Source: an uncultured Lachnospiraceae bacterium
GTDB taxonomy: Bacteria; Bacillota_A; Clostridia; Lachnospirales; Lachnospiraceae
Assembly: GCA_902767195.1 (NCBI GenBank)
Contig: CACXGS010000069.1
Span: 1-5,514, forward strand
Length of the DNA stretch: 5,514 nt
Reading direction: 5' to 3'
Positions 1-5,514 of the stretch are shown here, piece after piece (position 1 is the stretch's first letter; each line of letters begins with the position of its first letter). The notes below the pieces were generated by a model. That model ran no database searches. It saw nothing but the letters and a program-made list of their open reading frames with translations, and was not told the DNA's origin. The position numbers and the translations under genes were made by a program.

Positions 1-2711
1 AGATCCACAATGACATTTTTCTCAAACAGCTCTTCCGGTGGAAGTTCATCCGCAACAAAGATAGTGCCGTTGATGCCCGTCGTAAGCGCCTGCAGTCTTG
101 TCAACAGCGATCCCTTATAGGCGCCCTTGTTCTCCGCATCATATTCGCTGGTATCGATGATCTCTTTAATATTTCTCGCCACATCCGCAAAATTCGGATA
201 GATATTCTCTCCGTATCGGTTGACTGAGCGCATAAGATCCCATCCGCAGTCCGTGTAAGATTTCTCAATCGCACTCTTTAGAACCGCGGGCATAGCCGCA
301 TACATGGGCCAGCAGACATTGAAGATCTCCACAAGGCGATCCAAATGTTCAAAAACGTGAATACCGGCAGGAAAACTAAATGGATTCAGCCGGAGCATCG
401 GGCTGCAATAAGGATTTGTCCCATAAACCGATACGCCGTGGTCCATGCCAAAAATTTCTTTATACTCTCCCTTTGCCGGTTCAATAACAAGGAACTTAAT
501 CCCTTGCTCCAACGCCTCATCAATCATCTGATAGACAGTATTACTCTTACCCGAGCCGGTACTGCCCGTTATGAAGGTATGAGACGCCAGGGAGTCTTTT
601 GTCAGCGAGACCACGCCTGTCTCTACATGATTCATATGGAAAATATGGCCAAGGTTCAACTTGTTCTTTCCATAGACGGACTCATAAGTCACGACGTTTC
701 GCCCGAATTCAGCACATTCAAGGACAGGAAAACCTGCAACAGAATGCTTCGGAAAGTTTAATGAATATGCGAGCTCCTTTCCGGAAAGACTTGTCGCTGC
801 AGATACAACTGCAGGATATGCATAATACTCCTGATCTTCATCTACAAGAGCCGGTTTAAGACCAAAAAGCGGATGTCTCAGTTCCCGCAGGTAACCGCAA
901 ATTTCATGAGCAGATTTACTATTTTCCCCCATATCGCCTCGCCACAGGTTGACTGCTGTCTGTGACATGTAGGAGCTGTCGCCTTGCGTCAGAGCAAGAT
1001 ATGTATGTGCAACATTGTTGGCTACATTTTGGTCTTCACTGAGTACATATGCAGCAAAATCCCACATGCCCAGCGCTGTGCTCTGCTCAAGACGTTTCAT
1101 CTTCTCTTCAAGGATCTGCAGCGTATGCTTAATATTGAAATTGGTAAACGACTGCTGAATTCCTTCATTCATACCAACCATCGCGTTGACGTTGGAAGAC
1201 CGAGCAAAGTTGGCGCCAAAGTTTCCTCCAAAATTCACTGCACGGGAGATTCCCTTTGCTGTGGATACCGAGTTGGTGACTGCTTTTCCAAGTGTTCTGG
1301 TTACAGCTTTGCCGACATTCTTGGCAATTGCCTTTCCTTCAGCAGTACCAATCGTTTTAGCGACATTTTTCGCTATCGCTTGTGCTTGTGACTGCGTTGA
1401 TGTTTGAGTAAAACCTTGTGATAAACCTTCTGTAAACGTATTTGAAAATGAAGAGCCGGTTTGTTGTGCAATAGTAGTGCTTTTTCCATCAGCCTTCGCA
1501 ACAGAGCCGTTTACTCCAAGATTAAGTCCCTCTCCTCCCAGTCCAATATGGGCACCTACTTGTTTTGTATCCGTATGGCTTTCCATAAAAGCCTCCGAAG
1601 TCGCTTCTGTTCTCCCTTCACTACGAGCATTGCTTCTGTTATGCATCGTGGAATCACTGGAAGATTCTGCTTGTGAGATGGTGTCGGTTTTGGTTTCTCC
1701 TTCCGTCTTATTCTCGGTCTTAGTCTGGGAATCTGTCTCTGTTTTGTTCGACGAATCCGTCTGTGCAGACGAATCCGACTCCGTCTCCCCCTTCGTATTT
1801 GTCACAGTATTCGTGATCCCCCTCTGCACGCCCGCACTGACACCGGCATTCACACCGAAGGAAGCCATAGAGTTGAAGGAATCAGATTCCGTGTATGTGT
1901 AGTTGGTCTGCCAGCCGGCATAAGGTGCCAGTCCGGTGTAAAGCTCTGCAAGGCGCAGCTTTCTGTCCTCCACGTCCTTGATCGGTGTGGCCAAAAGGAC
2001 CAGGATGTATTCTTTTGTATGTGTGTCGGGGATAATACCATCGAGCAGCTTCTCAATTGTCTGACTGACAAACTTCTCCGATTTCTCTGCCGGAATGTTG
2101 GAAGCACTGGCAACAGAATACGCCCGGTTATTATTCATACAAGGAAGGACGCCGCGGCAGTCCTTGTCTGTCCACTCCGCCCCTGGGAAATTACCGCGGA
2201 TCGCCTCTGCAAGCCGCTGCCGATAGTTTTCAACATTGACATTATCGTTGGCGTTCTGCGTATTAGTCACAGCGAGATAGACCCTTGTTGCATCCACTGT
2301 GCGATGAAATACAAGGGCAATATTGCAGTCCTCGTTGGAGAGAACCTCATAGACATTGACGAGTTTCTCAAGACTGTTCTCTTTTTTGTCGTTTACCCAC
2401 TTTGTGATGTTAAAATATCGAATGTTGTAGGCCGTTTGAAAATCTCTGTCATATTCAATTGTCCGTTCGATCGGAACATAGTAGTCTCTCAGATGCCGCA
2501 GATATTCGTTGTAGATTTCTATACTTTCTGCTGCCAGCAGTCTGCAGGTCATCTCTTCTACAGCTTCGGCGCTCATATCCGGCATGCTGCTCAGATATAC
2601 TTCTCTTCTGCCGGCCAGATCATTTAACTGCTCCGGGCTGAGTGTAGATAAATCCGCTATTTTGTCTGCTGCTTTAATACCGGCTTTTGTAATGAAATTT
2701 CTTATGCCCAT
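1..2711 (-). CDS. HerA/VirB4-type (DUF87-like) P-loop ATPase, 3' end beyond window
   Basis: The frame is open from ATG at 2711 to the left edge with no stop, giving 903 codons plus two bases. A perfect Walker A motif, GSTGSGKS, lies at residues 716-723 (Lys722), preceded by the strand SHTFIT and followed by FLVIEPAKGEYK. This arrangement is typical of HerA/VirB4/DUF87 motor ATPases, which usually form hexamers that translocate DNA or protein. The visible end, NVIVDL, is a core strand; Walker B, the sensor residues and the arginine finger would be encoded further left. Residues 1-280 are a globular region I do not recognise. Residues 300-444 are Ser/Thr-rich low complexity, 445-492 a cationic Ala/Gly/Lys repeat, and 493-710 a folded linker. 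There is no signal peptide or clear membrane segment. The start is fixed by AAGGAG five bases upstream. It follows the dynamin-like gene by 23 bp, so the two are probably co-transcribed. The ATPase class is secure; the substrate is unknown. Confidence 0.9.
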   Translation of the reverse strand, partial: MGIRNFITKAGIKAADKIADLSTLSPEQLNDLAGRREVYLSSMPDMSAEAVEEMTCRLLAAESIEIYNEYLRHLRDYYVPIERTIEYDRDFQTAYNIRYFNITKWVNDKKENSLEKLVNVYEVLSNEDCNIALVFHRTVDATRVYLAVTNTQNANDNVNVENYRQRLAEAIRGNFPGAEWTDKDCRGVLPCMNNNRAYSVASASNIPAEKSEKFVSQTIEKLLDGIIPDTHTKEYILVLLATPIKDVEDRKLRLAELYTGLAPYAGWQTNYTYTESDSFNSMASFGVNAGVSAGVQRGITNTVTNTKGETESDSSAQTDSSNKTETDSQTKTENKTEGETKTDTISQAESSSDSTMHNRSNARSEGRTEATSEAFMESHTDTKQVGAHIGLGGEGLNLGVNGSVAKADGKSTTIAQQTGSSFSNTFTEGLSQGFTQTSTQSQAQAIAKNVAKTIGTAEGKAIAKNVGKAVTRTLGKAVTNSVSTAKGISRAVNFGGNFGANFARSSNVNAMVGMNEGIQQSFTNFNIKHTLQILEEKMKRLEQSTALGMWDFAAYVLSEDQNVANNVAHTYLALTQGDSSYMSQTAVNLWRGDMGENSKSAHEICGYLRELRHPLFGLKPALVDEDQEYYAYPAVVSAATSLSGKELAYSLNFPKHSVAGFPVLECAEFGRNVVTYESVYGKNKLNLGHIFHMNHVETGVVSLTKDSLASHTFITGSTGSGKSNTVYQMIDEALEQGIKFLVIEPAKGEYKEIFGMDHGVSVYGTNPYCSPMLRLNPFSFPAGIHVFEHLDRLVEIFNVCWPMYAAMPAVLKSAIEKSYTDCGWDLMRSVNRYGENIYPNFADVARNIKEIIDTSEYDAENKGAYKGSLLTRLQALTTGINGTIFVADELPPEELFEKNVIVD
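1284..1379 (-). repeat. Two 16-residue cationic Ala/Gly/Lys repeats in the ATPase (residues 445-476)
   Basis: The protein reads AIAKNVAKTIGTAEGK at 445-460 and then AIAKNVGKAVTRTLGK at 461-476, an exact AIAKNV restart at a 16-residue period. A weaker third unit begins AVTNSVSTAKG at 477. Lys/Arg greatly outnumber acidic residues (one Glu in 32), and small or aliphatic residues alternate with them, so this could be a cationic amphipathic segment. The two copies use different synonymous codons (for example GCG ATA GCG against GCA ATT GCC), so the duplication is old or kept by selection on the protein. Confidence 0.65.
1380..1814 (-). other. Ser/Thr-rich low-complexity tract inside the ATPase (residues 300-444)
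   Basis: Residues 300-345 alternate Thr/Ser with Glu, Asp, Lys and Asn, in short units such as TDSS, TETDS and TKTEN. Residues 346-444 continue Ser/Thr/Gln/Gly-rich with a short Gly-rich break (HIGLGGEGLNLGVNG). The tract is probably a flexible or beta-stacking spacer between the N-terminal domain and the motor. Glutamine codon choice changes here: 8 of 9 Gln codons at residues 347-444 are CAA, against 4 of 20 in the rest of the visible gene. That fits a separately acquired or fast-evolving segment. The function of the tract is not known to me. Confidence 0.8.
1750..1777 (-). repeat. Short direct DNA repeat in the Thr/Ser tract
   Basis: The 10-mer GACGAATCCG (plus strand) occurs at 1750-1759 and again at 1768-1777, an 18-bp period that keeps the reading frame. 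It encodes the repeated Thr/Ser-Asp-Ser units near residues 312-321. Such repeats can arise by slippage or local duplication and can change the tract length without breaking the gene. Confidence 0.6.
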
Positions 2712-2716
2712 GAGCA

Positions 2717-2722
2717 CTCCTT
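2717..2722 (-). promoter_or_regulatory. Ribosome binding site of the ATPase gene
   Basis: AAGGAG on the minus strand, five bases before the ATG at 2711, lies within the 23-bp gap after the TAA stop of the GTPase gene (2735-2737). It fixes the start, since no in-frame alternative just upstream has a comparable site. The short gap allows translational coupling between the two genes. Confidence 0.85.
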
Positions 2723-2734
2723 CTCCGCATCACT

Positions 2735-5311
2735 TTAATTCGGCTGTCCTGCATCCGTCTTCCAGTCCATCATTCCTCTAAGTTGTTCTTTGTACTCAGC
2801 TAATCTGACCTGCCGTTTCTCGTGATCCTCGATATCAGCAGTGATCTTCCTGATCTTGTCTGCAAGTTTCGACAGCTCCGGGCTGTAATTGACAATATTA
2901 TCCTTTATTTCCTCGAGCAGGCTGTCAATCCACTGTCTGGCACTGTCGTTATGGCTTTCCTTAATCACTTTAAACCTGTCATCAATGCTCTTTTTCATAT
3001 TGGCATTATAGTTTTCTGCCATCTTGTCGAGCATAAGATGATCCGAAAAGCGAATTGTTCTGCCAAGCACCTGAATGCTTTTCTCAAAGTTTTCCTTTTG
3101 GAACATTCCCTGCGCATCAACTTCCGGGAAGTCAAGCTTATGATAAGTGATAATGATCTGTTCCAGTTCCTTCTTCTGCGTGTCCGTGAGTTCATCAGCG
3201 CCGGTGATCAGAAGTGCAAGTGCATTGCGCAGGTTCTCCGTCTTGGAGGACCAGTACTGCTTAGACTCGCGGTCAAGCGTCTGATATGTGGCCTCCATCT
3301 TTTCAAGGAACACATCCTTAACATATGACATCAGCTTGTCAGCGACAATTCTGTCAACGGAATGCCGGAGATCTCTCTTTGTTTTATAAGAATCCATTGT
3401 TTTAGCAAGATCCGATCGGACTGTGTTCCACGCGTTTGTCAGATTCTCTGCTTTGCCCTCTTTGAGAACCTTTCCGGCATTAGCTCTGAGATTGCTGAAC
3501 AGGCTGGTCCTGGCGTTCTCCGCTTCTTCAGAGCGCTCTTCAAAATTACTCGCAGCATCCTGCTCCGCTGTGTATTTTGTCTCCTGTTCTTTCAGACCTT
3601 CCTCTGAGAATACATGGTCGGCTCCCTCCATATACTGAGCCATGTGCTCGTCGTATTCTCCCTGGATCTTTGCATAGTGCTCATCGGTCAGGTTACTGAT
3701 CTCTTCAATCAACCTTTTCTTGTCCTCGTCGAGCTTGTTGTTGATAGTCTGGCGTGTATCCTCCTTGTCCTTTTTACTCTCCTCGATGTCTTCCTTTGTA
3801 ATGTCCATCACCCGGTTCAGGAACATCTGCGACTGATAGCACTTGTTGTATGCGGAATACTTGCCGGCAAACACTTCAATCTCCGACTCCACACTGAATA
3901 GTCCGCTGTTTGCATAGATAAGCTCTGTTTGCTTCGCAGCTGTGATATCAGCCCTGTTTTTGATCTGCTCAGGCAGAATATTGTAGATATAAAGAGTCTT
4001 GTAGCGCCTGTGATTCGGGTCTTCATACTTGGATCTCTGGTCCTCAAAAATCTCATCGTAATATTCGTCGACAAAATCAGCGCCGTTTTTGGAACCCAAT
4101 CCCAGTATCGATGAAACATAGAACAGGCCGCCCGCATACAGGTTTCTCGGCACCGCCTGCCGGAGCACACGATTCCTCTCCTGCTCCGAATTTTCTTTTC
4201 TCAGAAGGCCGGGGCCATCCGCTTTGTTGACGACGATCATCGTAAACCTGTTGTCCAGTTCGTCCATCTCTCTGATCATGCGATAGAGATTCTCGTTGTC
4301 CGTACTGTCAAGTGCTTCCGGAGTGGAAAGGAAAATGGGCAGACCGTTTGTCATATTAGCCATTGCATGTTTGAGCACCTGCAGATGTTTTGCATTGGAT
4401 GCAGAGTTGGAACCTGGCGTGTCAAATATAACGAATGGATGCTGTGTATTTGCCAGTACGCCGTTCCTGAAGGGAATCTCCACTTCGATCAGATCGGAGA
4501 TCTGGTCAATATCATCTCTGTTTTCAAAGTCATTGACATACTTCACGACTATTCCGACTCTTTCCGTCAGGTTGTCCGGAGTACTCTCAATAAACATGCT
4601 CTTCAGTTCTTTGATAAAATCGTCTTCCGGCGCCGTTGTCTTCAGGGTTATTTCATTGGCTGTAAAGTCGATCTCCGTATCATATCCCAAATACTGGAAT
4701 TTGACAGATGCACGGTCGGTATACTTTGCTCTGGAAATCTTGTATATTTTGGCCGTGACAGGCTCTACGCCGCTGGGAAGGATCTCGCTTCCGATCAGTG
4801 CGTTGATAAAAGTCGATTTGCCGGCACTGTAGTTGCCCAGCGCACAGATTGGCACCACATCGCTGGAAGCATCTTTAAAACGGGTCAGATCCCGCTCTAT
4901 TCTCTCATGGTCTGCACTCTTCATGATAAGCGGATCCATCTCGCTGAAGAGCTCACGAACAAGAGGCAAAATGTCTCTGGCGTTTTCCAGATATGTGCCT
5001 TCTTTGGCGACCGTCACCTTATCTATGTGATTTTTATCCTTACTGACTTCCTCCAGCTCACGGAATTCATCAGCGGTTCCCTGAAAAACGATTTCTGTCT
5101 TAGCACCGGGGATTCCATACTCCTCAATTATGAAATCCACGATGTCCTTGGCATGAAAAGGAAAGAAACCGCCAAGCAGTTCCTGCTTCAATAATTTACT
5201 GTTGGGGTTATGTTCGACGTCAATTTCCTGCCATTCGCCGGTACCGTCGTCGCGGCGCTGAAATCTGATTTGCTTTTTATATGGATTACTGATTATTCTG
5301 ATTGCAGACAT
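2735..5311 (-). CDS. Dynamin-like GTPase (bacterial dynamin-family protein)
   Basis: This complete 858-residue protein has the large-GTPase signature. G1 is GNYSAGKST (159-167), followed by FINALIGSEILPSG; the G2 threonine is probably Thr186 in EPVTAK; G3 is DTPG (297-300); G4 is NKAD (362-365); and a G5-like VSS precedes ILGLG (399-406). The SAGKS loop and NALIG...LPSG context are characteristic of bacterial dynamin-like proteins, which hydrolyse GTP and often oligomerise on membranes. Residues 1-110 form an extra N-terminal domain starting with IRIISNPYKKQIRFQ. Residues 500-690 and 795-850 are highly charged and helical, with coiled-coil character, as expected for the dynamin stalk. I see no strongly hydrophobic membrane paddle, so any membrane contact may be peripheral or through a partner. 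ATG at 5311 is supported by AAGGGG eight bases upstream. It is the first gene of a probable two-gene unit with the ATPase. Family assignment is firm; the biological role is not. Confidence 0.93.
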   Translation of the reverse strand: MSAIRIISNPYKKQIRFQRRDDGTGEWQEIDVEHNPNSKLLKQELLGGFFPFHAKDIVDFIIEEYGIPGAKTEIVFQGTADEFRELEEVSKDKNHIDKVTVAKEGTYLENARDILPLVRELFSEMDPLIMKSADHERIERDLTRFKDASSDVVPICALGNYSAGKSTFINALIGSEILPSGVEPVTAKIYKISRAKYTDRASVKFQYLGYDTEIDFTANEITLKTTAPEDDFIKELKSMFIESTPDNLTERVGIVVKYVNDFENRDDIDQISDLIEVEIPFRNGVLANTQHPFVIFDTPGSNSASNAKHLQVLKHAMANMTNGLPIFLSTPEALDSTDNENLYRMIREMDELDNRFTMIVVNKADGPGLLRKENSEQERNRVLRQAVPRNLYAGGLFYVSSILGLGSKNGADFVDEYYDEIFEDQRSKYEDPNHRRYKTLYIYNILPEQIKNRADITAAKQTELIYANSGLFSVESEIEVFAGKYSAYNKCYQSQMFLNRVMDITKEDIEESKKDKEDTRQTINNKLDEDKKRLIEEISNLTDEHYAKIQGEYDEHMAQYMEGADHVFSEEGLKEQETKYTAEQDAASNFEERSEEAENARTSLFSNLRANAGKVLKEGKAENLTNAWNTVRSDLAKTMDSYKTKRDLRHSVDRIVADKLMSYVKDVFLEKMEATYQTLDRESKQYWSSKTENLRNALALLITGADELTDTQKKELEQIIITYHKLDFPEVDAQGMFQKENFEKSIQVLGRTIRFSDHLMLDKMAENYNANMKKSIDDRFKVIKESHNDSARQWIDSLLEEIKDNIVNYSPELSKLADKIRKITADIEDHEKRQVRLAEYKEQLRGMMDWKTDAGQPN
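4811..4837 (-). other. GTP-binding P-loop (G1) of the dynamin-like protein
   Basis: These nine codons encode GNYSAGKST, the phosphate-binding loop at residues 159-167, with Lys164 and Ser165 expected to contact the nucleotide phosphates and magnesium. All key residues are intact, so the enzyme is expected to bind and hydrolyse GTP. Confidence 0.9.
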
Positions 5312-5319
5312 GATATTCG

Positions 5320-5325
5320 CCCCTT
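5320..5325 (-). promoter_or_regulatory. Ribosome binding site of the dynamin-like gene
   Basis: AAGGGG (within GAAGGGGC) lies eight bases before the ATG at 5311 on the minus strand. It is a good Shine-Dalgarno match and supports this start over later in-frame ATGs. Confidence 0.75.
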
Positions 5326-5332
5326 CAAAACT

Positions 5333-5360
5333 ATTAAAACTATTTGCTCCGTGGTGTCAG
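5333..5360 (-). promoter_or_regulatory. Possible sigma-A promoter for the GTPase-ATPase unit
   Basis: On the minus strand, CTGACA (5360-5355, five of six matches to TTGACA) is followed after 16 bp by TTTAAT (5338-5333, five of six matches to TATAAT). The -35 box lies inside the left arm of the 5354-5414 inverted repeat. A weakness is that the predicted start, near 5326, would leave a leader of only about 15 bases beginning right at the Shine-Dalgarno. A weaker alternative within and beside the repeat is GAGACA (5414-5409), 18 bp, TATACA (5390-5385). Confidence 0.4.
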
Positions 5361-5414
5361 GCACTCTTTAGAAAACGCCATACATGTATAATGATTTTTC
5401 AGAGTGCCTGTCTC
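5354..5414. repeat. Inverted repeat upstream of the GTPase gene (operator or small palindromic element)
   Basis: The left arm GTGTCAGGCACTCT (5354-5367) and the reverse complement of the right arm (5401-5414, GAGACAGGCACTCT) match at 12 of 14 positions, with ten perfect in a row (5358-5367 with 5401-5410). The 33-bp centre contains the palindrome TACATGTA (5381-5388). The arms lie about 43 bp apart centre to centre, close to four helical turns. It could be a two-site operator over the promoter, an RNA hairpin, or a short dispersed palindromic (REP/MITE-like) element; the sequence alone does not decide. Confidence 0.7.
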
Positions 5415-5426
5415 TTTTCTTGTCGC

Positions 5427-5459
5427 ATAAAAAGGCTTGCCGCGTATGTGTGGCAAGCC
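5427..5459 (-). terminator. Rho-independent terminator of an upstream minus-strand gene
   Basis: An eight-base-pair perfect stem, GGCTTGCC (5434-5441) with GGCAAGCC (5452-5459), encloses a 10-base loop and is followed on the minus strand by TTTTTAT (5433-5427). No T-run follows the hairpin on the plus strand, so it acts on minus-strand transcription. It implies a gene ending beyond 5514 and separates it from the two-gene unit here. All three minus-strand frames meet stops at 5493-5514, so no coding tail of that gene is visible. Confidence 0.7.
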
Positions 5460-5514
5460 AAATTACTGTTGTCATAAGTCTTATTAAGTCATATGATACG
5501 CGCAGTTATATTAT

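Noticed and set aside
345..1391. Plus-strand frames of 73 to 138 codons across the left part of the window
   Set aside because: They oppose the ATPase coding sequence, including its Walker A motif, and read as arbitrary translations.
1680..1800. Possible CRISPR or minisatellite array in the repetitive stretch
   Set aside because: The units are short, irregular and in frame with the ATPase; there are no regular spacers.
1477..1902. A plus-strand frame with a Ser/Val/Phe-rich, membrane-like product
   Set aside because: It is the antisense image of the Ser/Thr-rich tract; the apparent hydrophobicity comes from the complement of Glu, Asp, Lys and Thr codons.
1850..2113. A minus-strand 87-codon frame
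   Set aside because: It overlaps the ATPase gene on the same strand in another frame, with no ribosome binding site and an Arg/Ser/Thr-rich composition typical of frame shadows.
2019..2627. A 202-codon open frame on the plus strand
   Set aside because: It is antisense to the N-terminal part of the ATPase gene, which is open without a stop over 2.7 kb; it has no recognisable domain.
4367..5194. A 275-codon open frame on the plus strand, with overlapping frames at 4296-4832 and 4833-5030
   Set aside because: It lies wholly antisense to the GTPase domain, whose motifs prove the minus-strand frame. Its product has no recognisable motif and it lacks a convincing ribosome binding site.

Overview
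The window carries two genes, both on the minus strand and read from right to left: a complete dynamin-like GTPase gene (858 codons) followed 23 bp later by a large HerA/VirB4-type (DUF87-like) P-loop ATPase gene that runs off the left edge (903 codons visible). Strong AAGGAG/AAGGGG ribosome binding sites, mid-range base composition, mixed codon use and the protein style suggest a Gram-positive anaerobe of the Clostridia, perhaps Lachnospiraceae. That assignment rests on overall style, not on a marker gene.

Layout, in transcription order. From 5514 to 5312 is a 203-bp intergenic stretch. It holds a minus-strand rho-independent terminator for a gene beyond the right edge (5427-5459), a 61-bp imperfect inverted repeat (5354-5414), a possible promoter whose -35 box lies inside one arm of that repeat, and the ribosome binding site. 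From 5311 to 2735 is the dynamin-like GTPase, with all recognisable GTPase motifs, an N-terminal extra domain and a long charged helical C-terminal half. From 2711 to 1 is the ATPase, whose Walker A motif sits very late (residues 716-723). The roughly 700 residues before it include a serine/threonine-rich low-complexity tract and a cationic Ala/Gly/Lys repeat. The ATPase gene is open at the window edge and so is easily missed. Several sizeable plus-strand reading frames lie opposite these two genes and are antisense shadows.

The two genes almost certainly form one transcription unit: same strand, 23-bp gap, own Shine-Dalgarno, no terminator between them. A membrane-remodelling or tethering type GTPase paired with a HerA-like motor would suit a two-component NTPase system acting at the membrane or on DNA, possibly in conflict or defence against mobile elements. 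Function cannot be established from sequence alone. No nuclease, transposase, integrase, tRNA, rRNA or CRISPR array was seen in the window.
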